NCBI RefSeq assembly: GCF_010730575.1
Contig: NZ_AP022614.1
Span: forward strand, 5,828,001 to 5,892,000
Direction: 5' to 3'
DNA length: 64,000 bases
From: Mycobacterium parmense
Lineage (GTDB): Bacteria > Actinomycetota > Actinomycetes > Mycobacteriales > Mycobacteriaceae
Positions 54,601-64,000 of the stretch are shown piece after piece. The notes beneath the pieces are model-generated. The model ran no database searches and was not told the origin of the DNA. It saw only the letters and a list, made by a program, of their open reading frames with translations. The translations under genes were made by a program, and so were the position numbers. Numbering within the stretch: the stretch's first letter is position 1; each line of letters opens with the position of its first letter.

Positions 54601-55473
54601 GTGAGCTCTGATCGACGACAGCGAGACGCCCCGCCCGCGCCCGAGCCGCTGGCGCCGTTGATCGACGCCCACACGCACCTCGACGCGTGCGGCGCGCGCG
54701 ACGCCGCGGGCGTGCGGGCCATCGTCGATCGCGCCGCCGCGGTGGGCGTGGGCGCGGTGGTCACCATCGCCGACGACCTCGACTCGGCGCGCTGGGTGAC
54801 GCACGCCGCCGAGTGGGACGAGCGCGTCTATGCCGCCGTGGCGCTGCACCCGACCCGGGCCGACGCGCTCGACGACGCCGCCCGCGCCGAGATCGAGCGA
54901 CTGGTGACCCACCCGCGGGTGGTGGCCGTCGGCGAGACCGGCCTGGATCTGTACTGGCCGGGGCGTCTGGACGGCTGCGCTCCGCCCGAGGTGCAGCGGG
55001 AAGCCTTCGCGTGGCACATCGACCTGGCGAAACGGTGCGGGAAGCCCCTGATGATCCACAACCGTGAGGCCGACGACGAGGTGCTCGACGTGCTGGCGTC
55101 CGAAGGCGCCCCCGACGCGGTCATCTTCCACTGCTTCTCGTCGGACGCGGCGATGGCCCGCCGTTGCGTCGACGCCGGCTGGCTGCTCAGCCTCTCCGGA
55201 ACGGTGAGCTTCCGCAACGCTCGCGCGCTGCGGGAGGCCGTCCCGCTGATCCCGTCCGACCAGCTGCTGGTCGAGACCGACGCGCCGTTTCTGACGCCAC
55301 ACCCCTACCGGGGCAGGGCGAACGAGCCGTTTTGCCTTCCCTATACTGTTCGGGCGATCGCCGAACTGGTCGGTCGGCGCCCCGATGACGTGGCGCGGGC
55401 GACCACGGGCAACGCCCGCCTCGTGTATGGAATGCCGGCGGCGGGCGCGGATTCCCATCCGGGCGACATCTAA
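54601..55473 (+). CDS. tatD: TatD-family metal-dependent hydrolase
   Basis: 290 aa from GTG 54601, chosen because TATTGT ends six bases before it (leaderless); GTG 54595 is two codons earlier. Metal ligands of the TIM barrel are visible: LIDAHTHLD, VGETGLD, PLMIHNREAD, VIFHCFSSD and LLVETDAPFLTP. TatD enzymes are 3'-5' DNases or related hydrolases in DNA repair and quality control. The first 18 residues (Arg/Pro-rich) precede the barrel and may be untranslated. Position matches Rv1008. Confidence 0.94.
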   Translation: MSSDRRQRDAPPAPEPLAPLIDAHTHLDACGARDAAGVRAIVDRAAAVGVGAVVTIADDLDSARWVTHAAEWDERVYAAVALHPTRADALDDAARAEIERLVTHPRVVAVGETGLDLYWPGRLDGCAPPEVQREAFAWHIDLAKRCGKPLMIHNREADDEVLDVLASEGAPDAVIFHCFSSDAAMARRCVDAGWLLSLSGTVSFRNARALREAVPLIPSDQLLVETDAPFLTPHPYRGRANEPFCLPYTVRAIAELVGRRPDDVARATTGNARLVYGMPAAGADSHPGDI

Positions 55474-55538
55474 ACCCGTTCACCCGCCAGAGTTGCCCAA
55501 CCTTGGCCAGTTCGTTACCGTCTTGTGATCGAACGCTT

Positions 55539-55563
55539 GGGCCTAATGCGGGCCCTGTTTTTT
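55539..55563 (+). terminator. Intrinsic terminator-like hairpin in the rpfB leader
   Basis: GGGCC at 55539-55543 pairs with GGCCC at 55551-55555 across a seven-base loop and is followed closely by TTTTTT (55558-55563). It lies between tatD and rpfB, about 50 nt before the rpfB start. It may simply end the tatD transcript or act as a conditional attenuator in the rpfB leader; from memory, such a leader terminator has been discussed for M. tuberculosis rpfB. Confidence 0.6.
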
Positions 55564-55578
55564 GTCCTGTGGTGCTGA

Positions 55579-57647
<2,069 letters not shown>

Positions 57648-57682
57648 GCGCCGGCAGCGATAGTCTGCTGCGGTGGCTGACG

Positions 57683-58633
57683 ATGTCTGACGGAAGCACC
57701 GCCGCGCAATGGGTGCCCACCGGGTCGGTCACGGTTCGGGTGCCCGGGAAAGTCAACCTCTACCTCGCCGTGGGTGACCGCCGCCCGGACGGCTATCACG
57801 AGCTGACGACCGTGTTCCACGCGGTGTCGCTGCTCGACGAGGTCACGGTTCGCAACGCCGACGTGCTCTCGCTCGAGCTCGTCGGGGAGGGCGCCGACAA
57901 GCTGCCCACCGACGAACGCAACCTCGCCTGGCGGGCGGCCGAGCTGATGGCCGAGCACGTCGGCAGGGCGCCCGACGTGTCGATCCTGATCGACAAGTCC
58001 ATTCCGGTGGCCGGCGGGATGGCCGGCGGCAGCGCCGACGCCGCGGCGGTGCTGGTTGCGATGAACTCGCTGTGGGAGCTCGGCGTGCCGCGGCGCGATC
58101 TGCGGATGCTGGCCGCCCGGCTCGGCAGCGACGTGCCGTTCGCGTTGCACGGCGGCACCGCGCTGGGGACCGGGCGCGGCGAGGAGCTGGCGACCGTGTT
58201 GTCGCGCAACACTTTTCACTGGGTGCTGGCGTTCGCCGACGGCGAGCTGCTGACGCCGAAGGTGTTCGCCGAACTGGACCGGCTCAGGGAGGCCGGCAAC
58301 CCGCCGCGACTGCCCGCGCCCGGGCCGGTGCTGGCGGCTCTGGCCGCGGGCGACGCGGATGCGCTGGCGCCGCTGCTGGGCAACGAGATGCAGGCCGCCG
58401 CGGTGAGCCTGAATCCGCGCCTGCGTCGCGCCCTGCGCGCCGGCGTGGAGGCCGGGGCGCTGGCCGGCATCGTGTCCGGCTCGGGGCCCACGTGTGCCTT
58501 CCTGTGTCCCTCGGCGGCCGCGGCCGTCGACGTCGGCACCGAGCTCTCGGGAGCCGGGGTCTGCCGCACGGTGCGGGTCGCCAGCGGCCCGGTGGCGGGG
58601 GCCCGCGTGGTGCCCGCGCCCACCGAAGTCTGA
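57683..58633 (+). CDS. ispE: 4-diphosphocytidyl-2-C-methyl-D-erythritol kinase
   Basis: 316 aa from ATG 57683. GHMP kinase with [24 protein letters not shown] at the N-terminus, the ATP loop [15 protein letters not shown] and [11 protein letters not shown], and the closing [10 protein letters not shown]. Fourth step of the MEP isoprenoid pathway. A TAGTCT box at 57661-57666 would start transcription at GTG 57673, which opens a five-codon frame (MADDV) that ends across the ispE ATG, so a leaderless mini-ORF may drive coupled initiation in addition to read-through from ksgA. Confidence 0.96.
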   Translation: MSDGSTAAQWVPTGSVTVRVPGKVNLYLAVGDRRPDGYHELTTVFHAVSLLDEVTVRNADVLSLELVGEGADKLPTDERNLAWRAAELMAEHVGRAPDVSILIDKSIPVAGGMAGGSADAAAVLVAMNSLWELGVPRRDLRMLAARLGSDVPFALHGGTALGTGRGEELATVLSRNTFHWVLAFADGELLTPKVFAELDRLREAGNPPRLPAPGPVLAALAAGDADALAPLLGNEMQAAAVSLNPRLRRALRAGVEAGALAGIVSGSGPTCAFLCPSAAAAVDVGTELSGAGVCRTVRVASGPVAGARVVPAPTEV

Positions 58634-58690
58634 CGACGGGCGCGCCCGACGGTTTGGCAGTTACTTAAGAGGAGTTTAAGATGGCTCGCG

Positions 58691-58960
58691 GTGACGGGTA
58701 GCGGTAAGAAGAACCACTCGATTTCGTCGCCCACCGGCAGCGCCGGTGGGCGGTCGGCGGTCGGGCACCGCAACTCCCGTCCTTCTACCGCGGGTTTCGC
58801 CGACCGCGCGCCCGAGCGCGCACCGGTGGGCCGAGCATCGATCCGAGACCTAACCGCCGCCCAACCGTGCTCGCGCGCCTGCTACCAACAGCCACGCGGC
58901 GGGCGGAATATGAGATTCGAGAGCGTGGGTAAAGTGCCGGGACCGAGGAGGTTTTTGTGA
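58691..58960 (+). CDS. Possible 89-aa protein before the acyl-AMP ligase gene
   Basis: GTG 58691 lies downstream of a strong AGAGGAG (58670s), and the stop overlaps the next start (GTGA at 58957-58960). However, the same ribosome site more ideally serves ATG 58681, which opens a six-codon ORF (MARGDG). The 89 residues are Ser/Arg/Gly-rich with no domain. It may be real, a coupling leader, or chance. In M. tuberculosis a small ORF (Rv1012) is annotated at the same place, which I cannot compare here. Confidence 0.35.
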   Translation: MTGSGKKNHSISSPTGSAGGRSAVGHRNSRPSTAGFADRAPERAPVGRASIRDLTAAQPCSRACYQQPRGGRNMRFESVGKVPGPRRFL

Positions 58961-60591
58961 GCAGGTTTACCGACAAGATGTACCGCAGCGCCCGCAACGC
59001 GACGACGGGCATGGTGACCGGTGAACCCCACGAACCCGTCCGCCACACCTGGGGCGAGGTCCACGAGCGCGCCCGGCGCATCGCCGGCGGCCTGGCCGCC
59101 GCGGGCATCGGCCTGGGCGACGCGGTCGGCGTGCTTGCCGGCTTCCCGGTCGAGATCGCGCCGACGGCGCAGGGCCTGTGGATGCGCGGGGCCAGCCTGA
59201 CCATGCTGCACCAGCCCACGCCGCGCACCGACCTGGCCGTGTGGGCCGAGGACACCATGACCGTCATCGGCATGATCGAGGCCCGGGCCGTCATCGTCTC
59301 CGAGCCGTTCCTGGTGGCCATTCCCGTGCTCGAGGAGAAGGGCATCACGGTCCTCTCCGTCGCCGACCTGCTCGCATCGGATCCGATCGACCCGGTTGAG
59401 GTCGGCGAGGACGACCTTGCGCTCATGCAGCTGACGTCCGGCTCGACCGGATCTCCGAAGGCGGTGCAGATCACCCACCGCAACATCTACTCCAACGCCG
59501 AGGCGATGTTCATCGGCGCGGAGTATGACGTCGAGCGGGACGTCATGATCAGCTGGCTGCCCTGCTTCCACGACATGGGCATGGTCGGCTTCCTCACCAT
59601 CCCGATGTACTTCGGTGCGGAGCTGGTCAAGGTCACGCCGATGGACTTCCTTCGCGACACGCTGCTGTGGGCCAAGCTCATCGACAAGTACAAGGGCACC
59701 ATGACCGCGGCGCCCAACTTCGCCTACGCCCTGCTGGCCAAGCGGTTGCGCCGCAACGCCAAGCCCGGCGACTTCGACCTGTCGACGCTGCGTTTCGCGT
59801 TGTCCGGCGCCGAGCCCGTCGAACCCGCCGACGTCGAGGACCTGCTCGACGCGGGCCGGCCGTTCGGCCTCAAGCCCTCGGCGATCCTGCCGGCCTACGG
59901 TATGGCCGAGACGACGCTGGCGGTGTCGTTCTCCGAGTGCAACGCCGGCCTGGTGGTCGACGAGGTCGACGCCGACCTGCTGGCCGCCCTGCGCCGGGCC
60001 GTGCCCGCCACCAAGGGCAACACCCGCAGGCTGGCCACCCTGGGACCCCTGCTCAAGGACCTCGAGGCCCGCATCGTCGACGAGAACGGCAATGTGATGG
60101 CCGCGCGCGGCGTCGGCGTCATCGAGCTGCGCGGCGAGTCGCTGACGCCCGGCTACCTCACCATGGGCGGTTTCATCCCGGCCCAGGACGAGCACGGCTG
60201 GTACGACACCGGTGACCTGGGCTACCTCACCGACGAGGGCCACATCGTGGTGTGTGGGCGGGTCAAGGACGTCATCATCATGGCCGGTCGCAACATCTAC
60301 CCCACCGACATCGAGCGGGCCGCCTGCCGCGTCGAGGGTGTCCGGCCGGGCTGCGCCGTCGCCGTCCGGCTCGACGCAGGGCACTCGCGCGAGACATTCG
60401 CCGTCGCCGTCGAGTCCAACGCCTGGCAGGACCCGGTCGAGGTGCGCCGCATCGAGCACCAGGTCGCGCACGAAGTGGTGGCCGAGGTGGACATGCGGCC
60501 GCGCAACGTCGTGGTGCTCGGGCCCGGCACCATCCCGAAGACGCCGTCGGGCAAGCTGCGCCGGTCCAACTCGGTGAGCCTGGTCACGTAG
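58957..60591 (+). CDS. pks16: Fatty-acyl-AMP/CoA ligase-like protein (Pks16/FadD type)
   Basis: 544 aa, GTG start 58957 preceded by GAGGAGG. ANL superfamily: [21 protein letters not shown] (A3), [15 protein letters not shown], the FAAL-like HDMG motif, YGMAETT (A5), YDTGDLGYL (A7) and KTPSGKLRR (A10 Lys). The HDMG segment and overall length indicate a fatty acyl-AMP ligase rather than an acyl-CoA ligase. Despite the historic name pks16 it holds no polyketide synthase domain. Position matches Rv1013. It converges on pth. Confidence 0.95.
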   Translation: MSRFTDKMYRSARNATTGMVTGEPHEPVRHTWGEVHERARRIAGGLAAAGIGLGDAVGVLAGFPVEIAPTAQGLWMRGASLTMLHQPTPRTDLAVWAEDTMTVIGMIEARAVIVSEPFLVAIPVLEEKGITVLSVADLLASDPIDPVEVGEDDLALMQLTSGSTGSPKAVQITHRNIYSNAEAMFIGAEYDVERDVMISWLPCFHDMGMVGFLTIPMYFGAELVKVTPMDFLRDTLLWAKLIDKYKGTMTAAPNFAYALLAKRLRRNAKPGDFDLSTLRFALSGAEPVEPADVEDLLDAGRPFGLKPSAILPAYGMAETTLAVSFSECNAGLVVDEVDADLLAALRRAVPATKGNTRRLATLGPLLKDLEARIVDENGNVMAARGVGVIELRGESLTPGYLTMGGFIPAQDEHGWYDTGDLGYLTDEGHIVVCGRVKDVIIMAGRNIYPTDIERAACRVEGVRPGCAVAVRLDAGHSRETFAVAVESNAWQDPVEVRRIEHQVAHEVVAEVDMRPRNVVVLGPGTIPKTPSGKLRRSNSVSLVT

Positions 60592-60609
60592 AGTTCGGGC
60601 GCCCGGGGG

Positions 60610-61185
60610 CTACCACGCGTGGACGCGGTTCTGGGCGGCCTCCAGTCCCAGTTCGATGAGCAACTCGGTGGCGTCGGCGGCCTGCTCGCAGATGGTGGGG
60701 ACCTCGGCTCGTTCGATGGACGTGAAGCTCTCCAGCACGAACGCCGCCGGGTCCTTGCGGCCGGGCGGACGCCCTATCCCGATGCGGACGCGCTGGAAGT
60801 CCTTGCTGCCCAATGCCGATGCCACGGATCGCAGCCCGTTGTGGCCGCCCTCGCCGCCGCCGATCTTGAGGCGGATGCGGCCGAAGTCGAGGTCGAGGTC
60901 GTCGTGGATGACGATGACGTCGCCGGGGGCCACCGAGTAGAACTTCGCCAGCGGCCCGACCTGGCGGCCGGATTCGTTCATGTAGCAGCGCGGCTTGGCC
61001 AGCACCACCGAGCGCCCGGCCAGCCGGCCGCTGACGATCTCGGCCCCGGATCGCTTGTGCGCCTTGAACTTCGCGCCCAGCCGCGCGGCGAGCAGGTCCG
61101 CCACCATGAAGCCGACGTTGTGCCGGGTGCGGGCGTAGTTGTCTCCGGGGTTGCCCAGGCCGACGACCAGTAACGGCTCGGCCAC
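60610..61185 (-). CDS. pth: Peptidyl-tRNA hydrolase
   Basis: 191 aa. [22 protein letters not shown] contains the catalytic His and the Asn of the active site; [29 protein letters not shown] (Asp) and GGHNGLRSV follow in order. Recycles peptidyl-tRNAs released early. The gene is 12 nt downstream of rplY on the minus strand, one transcript with it, as in M. tuberculosis Rv1015c-Rv1014c. Confidence 0.97.
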   Translation of the reverse strand: MAEPLLVVGLGNPGDNYARTRHNVGFMVADLLAARLGAKFKAHKRSGAEIVSGRLAGRSVVLAKPRCYMNESGRQVGPLAKFYSVAPGDVIVIHDDLDLDFGRIRLKIGGGEGGHNGLRSVASALGSKDFQRVRIGIGRPPGRKDPAAFVLESFTSIERAEVPTICEQAADATELLIELGLEAAQNRVHAW

Positions 61186-61197
61186 GTCGCGGTCCGC

Positions 61198-61851
61198 CTA
61201 CTCGGACTCTTCGGCCGGCTCGTCGGCGTCGAAGGCCTGCGCGGCTTCCTCTTCCCGCTGGGGAACCTCGCCCGCGCCCTCTTCCTCGAGTTGCTCGGCG
61301 GTCGGTGCGGTGACCACGTTGACCACCAGCAGCTCGGGATCGGAGATCAGGTTGACACCCGACGGCAGGGAGATCTGGCCGGCGGTGAACTGGGTGCCCG
61401 GTTCGACGCCCTCGACGGACACCGTCAACTGCTCGGGGATCGACATGGCGTCGGCCTCGATCTCGATGGCGTTGGCGTCCTGGGTGACCAGGGTGCCGGG
61501 CACGGGGTCACCCTCGATGACGACCCTGACCTCCACGACGACCTTCTCGCCGCGGCGCACGACCAGCAGATCCGCGTGCTGGATGGAGCGCCGGATCGGG
61601 TGGATGTCGAGCGCCTTGGTCAGCGCCAGCTGCTCCTTGCCCTCGATGTCGAGCGTCAGCACCGCGTTGGTGCCCGCGTACCGCAGCACGGCCGCGAAGT
61701 CGTGGCCGGGCAGTTCCAGGTGCTGCGGGTCGGTGCCGTGACCGTAGAGGACGGCGGGAATCTTGCCATCGCGGCGGGCGCGCCGGGAGGCGCCCTTGCC
61801 CGTCTCGGTTCGCACCGAGACCTTCAATTGGTTGACTGCTGACTTGGCCAT
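61198..61851 (-). CDS. rplY: 50S ribosomal protein L25, long CTC form
   Basis: 217 aa. The N-terminal L25 domain (about 1 to 95) begins [20 protein letters not shown] and includes [13 protein letters not shown]; the C-terminal TL5 beta domain (about 100 to 190) contains [15 protein letters not shown]; an acidic tail ([18 protein letters not shown]) ends it. Binds 5S rRNA in the large subunit. Position matches Rv1015c. Confidence 0.97.
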   Translation of the reverse strand: MAKSAVNQLKVSVRTETGKGASRRARRDGKIPAVLYGHGTDPQHLELPGHDFAAVLRYAGTNAVLTLDIEGKEQLALTKALDIHPIRRSIQHADLLVVRRGEKVVVEVRVVIEGDPVPGTLVTQDANAIEIEADAMSIPEQLTVSVEGVEPGTQFTAGQISLPSGVNLISDPELLVVNVVTAPTAEQLEEEGAGEVPQREEEAAQAFDADEPAEESE

Positions 61852-62009
61852 CGTGTCGCTCCTGTGTGCGGGTTCTTCCGGGCACGGCCAGGGTCGCGAC
61901 GATACGTCGGTCTCCGTCGATAACGGTGCCGGACTGGCCGGACACCCTCGCCGTGACGCCCGGTCAGGTTAGCGCATCCGCACCTCGGAGGAGAAATCCG
62001 GACTTTGCG

Positions 62010-62918
62010 TCAGGCGTGCCCGATGGGCTTGTCGCCCTCGGCGAAGCGCAGGGAGAACTCGATGCCGGTGAGCCGTTCCGACAGCCGCCACAGCGCGGCC
62101 GCCAGCTGCGGGTCCCGTGCCCGCCTGCTGCGCCCGACCGGCTGCGTCCGGCCGGTCTGGCCGAACCGGGGACCGACGAACGTGTCGCCCGGCAGGTCCT
62201 GCGACACCGCGTACAGCGTCTGCCGGGCGCCGAAGTCGGCGTCGGTGGCCACCACCTTGGTGACCGCCGACATCAGCGCGTCGCCCAGTTTGCGGCCGGT
62301 GGCCCCCTGCAGGTTGGTGTGCGAGTAACCGGGGTGGGCAGCCAGCGCGCGAAGCGGTGAGCCGACCGCGTCCAGGCGGCGTTGCAGTTCGCTGGTGAAC
62401 AACAGGTTGGCCAGCTTCGACTGGCTGTAGGCCAGCCAGGGCGAATACCTGCGTCGCTGCCAGTTCAGGTCGTCGAGGTCGATCCTGCCGGCCCAGTGCG
62501 CCATCGACGACACCGTTACCACCCGATCCGTGAGCTTGGGCAGCAGCAGATTGGTCAGCGCGAAATGGCCGAGGTGGTTGGTGCCGATCTGGCTCTCGAA
62601 GCCGTCGACGGTCAGGGCGTACGGGGAGGCCATGATGCCGGCGTTGTTGACCAGCAGGTCGAACTTGTCGCCCACCCCGTCGGCGAATCGCCGCACGGAC
62701 GACAGGTCCTGCAGGTCGAGTTCCCGCACCTCGAGGTCGCCGCTCATCTGCCGCGCCGCGGCCTGGCCCCGGCCGGTGTCGCGGACGGCCAGGATCACCT
62801 TGGCGCCCCGGCGCGCCAGCTCGCGGGCCGTCACCGCGCCCAGCCCGCTGTTGGCGCCGGTGATGACGGCGGTGCGCCCGGCGAACGACGGCAGATCGGC
62901 GGCGGTCCAACTGGTCAT
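62010..62918 (-). CDS. Short-chain dehydrogenase/reductase (retinol dehydrogenase-like)
   Basis: 302 aa. Classical SDR: TAVITGANSGLGAVTAREL (TGxxxGxG), VNNAGIMAS (NNAG), VSSMAHWAG with catalytic Ser, and YSQSKLANLL (YxxxK). The tail FAEGDKPIGHA is typical of the mycobacterial light-dependent protochlorophyllide reductase/retinol dehydrogenase-like SDR group. ATG 62918 is preceded by TAGTGT with six bases between, so a leaderless mRNA is likely. It stands between rplY and lpqT, where M. tuberculosis, as I recall, has no gene. Substrate unknown. Confidence 0.93.
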   Translation of the reverse strand: MTSWTAADLPSFAGRTAVITGANSGLGAVTARELARRGAKVILAVRDTGRGQAAARQMSGDLEVRELDLQDLSSVRRFADGVGDKFDLLVNNAGIMASPYALTVDGFESQIGTNHLGHFALTNLLLPKLTDRVVTVSSMAHWAGRIDLDDLNWQRRRYSPWLAYSQSKLANLLFTSELQRRLDAVGSPLRALAAHPGYSHTNLQGATGRKLGDALMSAVTKVVATDADFGARQTLYAVSQDLPGDTFVGPRFGQTGRTQPVGRSRRARDPQLAAALWRLSERLTGIEFSLRFAEGDKPIGHA

Positions 62919-63013
62919 GCCCCAACACTAGGGCCAGGACGTCGCGAGACTGCACCCACCGACGCCCCGTCTCGACAAATGCGTTGCCGGTTGCACGTTC
63001 GCGAACGGGCGAC

Positions 63014-63667
63014 TTACTTCGCGGCGACGACGAATCCGTGGATGATCGCCTCGATGTCGGTCGATTGCGCGACCGCCTGCGTCGCCAGGCTGGTGACCGT
63101 GAGCTGAACGAGGTAGCGCTGCCCGGCAGGGGGCGAGCCGGTGGCGATGACGATGCGGTTCCAGCTGTGCAGCCGGGTGCCGTCGAGGTCGTAGCTGCCC
63201 TGGATCATCGACGACGGGAAGCCGTTGAAGTCCGCCGTCGAGGCGTCGAGCTGTTTGAAGTTCTCGAACAGCTGGGCGTCGTCGTTGCCGTGCTTGATCA
63301 CCTGGGCCGGGTCGAAGTTGCCCATCAGCTTGAACACCACGAGCCGGGCGGTCGGGTACTTGGCGCCCTTGGAGATCATGACCGTCTCCGGTGGGATGTT
63401 CGGGTTGGTGAACCGCGTCCAGTCCGGTGGCGTCGGAATCGAGACCGTCAGGTCGGTGAGGTCCTTGGGCGCCACCTGCTGCCCGGTGACCCCGATGCTC
63501 TGCAGATACTGCGACAGCGGCACGGGCTTGTCCACCCGGGTGGTGGTGGCGCTGGGCGTGGAGTTTCTCGCCAGGATCGACTGGTAGTCCGGCGATGTCG
63601 GGCCGCAGGCGACCGCGGACAGCGTCAGTGCCGCCGTCGCGAGCACCACCACGACGCGTGTGCTCAC
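63014..63667 (-). CDS. lpqT: Lipoprotein LpqT
   Basis: 217 aa from GTG 63667; the open frame extends upstream to 63916 over the prs end but the signal peptide starts here (STRVVVVLATAALTLSAVAC, lipobox Cys near 21). The mature part contains LQSIGVTGQQVAPKDLTDL and WTRFTNPNIPPETVMISKG, the LpqN/LpqT domain. Envelope lipoprotein of unknown biochemical role. Gene order rplY-(SDR)-lpqT-prs agrees with Rv1015c-Rv1017c. Confidence 0.93.
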   Translation of the reverse strand: MSTRVVVVLATAALTLSAVACGPTSPDYQSILARNSTPSATTTRVDKPVPLSQYLQSIGVTGQQVAPKDLTDLTVSIPTPPDWTRFTNPNIPPETVMISKGAKYPTARLVVFKLMGNFDPAQVIKHGNDDAQLFENFKQLDASTADFNGFPSSMIQGSYDLDGTRLHSWNRIVIATGSPPAGQRYLVQLTVTSLATQAVAQSTDIEAIIHGFVVAAK

Positions 63668-63753
63668 AGAAACTCGCGGAAGGCGCCCACCGGCCGGCTG
63701 CCCGTCGCGGTTCTCAGATGCTCGGCGATTGGCGGCTCGAAACCGGCGGGCAT

Positions 63754-64000
63754 CTACGCGTCCCCGTCGAACAGCCCTGTGACCGAGCCGTTTTCGAAGA
63801 CGGCGCGAATGGTGCTGGCGACCAGCGGGGCGATCGAGAGCACCGTGAGCTGAGGGAAGCGCTTCTCCTCGCCGATCGGCAGCGTGTTGGTGACGATCAC
63901 TTCGCGGGCGCCGCACGCGGCCAGGCGTTCGGCGGCCGGGTCGGACAGCACGCCGTGCGTCGCCGCGATGATCACGTCGCCGGCGCCTTCGTCGCGCAGC
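63754..64000 (-). CDS. prs: Ribose-phosphate pyrophosphokinase, C-terminal part
   Basis: The frame runs off the right edge of the window. The visible 81 residues are the C-terminal phosphoribosyltransferase part: ATHGVLSDPAAERLAA, then EVIVTNTLPIGEEKRFPQL and SIAPLVASTIRAVFENGSV, as in bacterial PRPP synthases. Makes PRPP from ribose 5-phosphate and ATP. Matches Rv1017c in position. Confidence 0.95.
   Translation of the reverse strand, partial: LRDEGAGDVIIAATHGVLSDPAAERLAACGAREVIVTNTLPIGEEKRFPQLTVLSIAPLVASTIRAVFENGSVTGLFDGDA

Noticed and set aside
52518..55458. Very long open frames on both strands over TetR3, metG and tatD (697 and 813 codons)
   Set aside because: They are antisense or out-of-frame shadows of metG/tatD, which have full sets of family motifs.

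Overview
The window is high-GC actinobacterial DNA and almost certainly comes from a non-tuberculous Mycobacterium. The evidence is two PPE-SVP proteins and a PE protein, leaderless starts preceded by TANNNT -10 boxes, and a block from about 37.5 kb to the right end whose gene order matches M. tuberculosis Rv0998 to Rv1017c as I remember it (cNMP-acetyltransferase, DUF5642-type lipoproteins, AlkB-like, arcA, pmt, rsmI, Rv1004c-like, pabB, Rv1006-like, metG, tatD, rpfB, ksgA, ispE, pks16, pth, rplY, lpqT, prs). No tRNA, rRNA, CRISPR array or insertion sequence was seen. All family assignments come from reading the sequence; no database search was run.

Left part, 0 to 36.5 kb, is accessory. It opens with the end of an APH-like kinase gene and a sugar epimerase, then two PAS-only paralogues around a ScbR/ArpA-like TetR regulator. 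Next comes a tightly coupled operon (4.2 to 12.4 kb) in which PE and PPE genes are followed by a ketosynthase, a stand-alone amino-acid adenylation enzyme, a carrier protein, a flavin amine oxidase and a lysine-2,3-aminomutase-like radical SAM enzyme, closed by a strong hairpin. I read this as an uncharacterised PE/PPE-linked pathway that activates a (beta-)amino acid. A second PPE gene, preceded by what looks like a collapsed PE gene, then heads a Wzx/Wzy-type polysaccharide cluster (14.4 to 28.2 kb): polyprenyl glycosylphosphotransferase, GDP-fucose enzymes, two Wzz-like proteins, flippase, polymerase, several glycosyltransferases and a secreted glycoside hydrolase. A membrane acyltransferase follows.

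From 29.7 to 36.5 kb lies a probable lipid or signal module: a condensation-domain-like acyltransferase, a MoeY-type ThiF/nitroreductase fusion, a GAF-GGDEF-EAL protein and a FeeM-like N-acyl amino acid synthase.

Four transcription units in the left part (second PAS gene, PE-PPE operon, PE remnant/PPE-polysaccharide unit, membrane acyltransferase) share the same bipartite upstream element: AGTATGTATTCT or near-identical, followed 25 to 26 nt later by a box like ATCGCCGGTAT. ACATAC/GTATGT inverted repeats also occur before a second ScbR-like TetR at 51.5 kb and before the MoeY gene. Together these suggest one regulon that coordinates PE/PPE export, the amino-acid pathway and the surface polysaccharide.

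The right part is core housekeeping DNA with two accessory insertions relative to the remembered M. tuberculosis order: a second GGDEF-EAL gene between pabB and the Rv1006-like gene, and a small ORF plus two ScbR-like TetR genes between the Rv1006-like gene and metG. An SDR gene also sits between rplY and lpqT.
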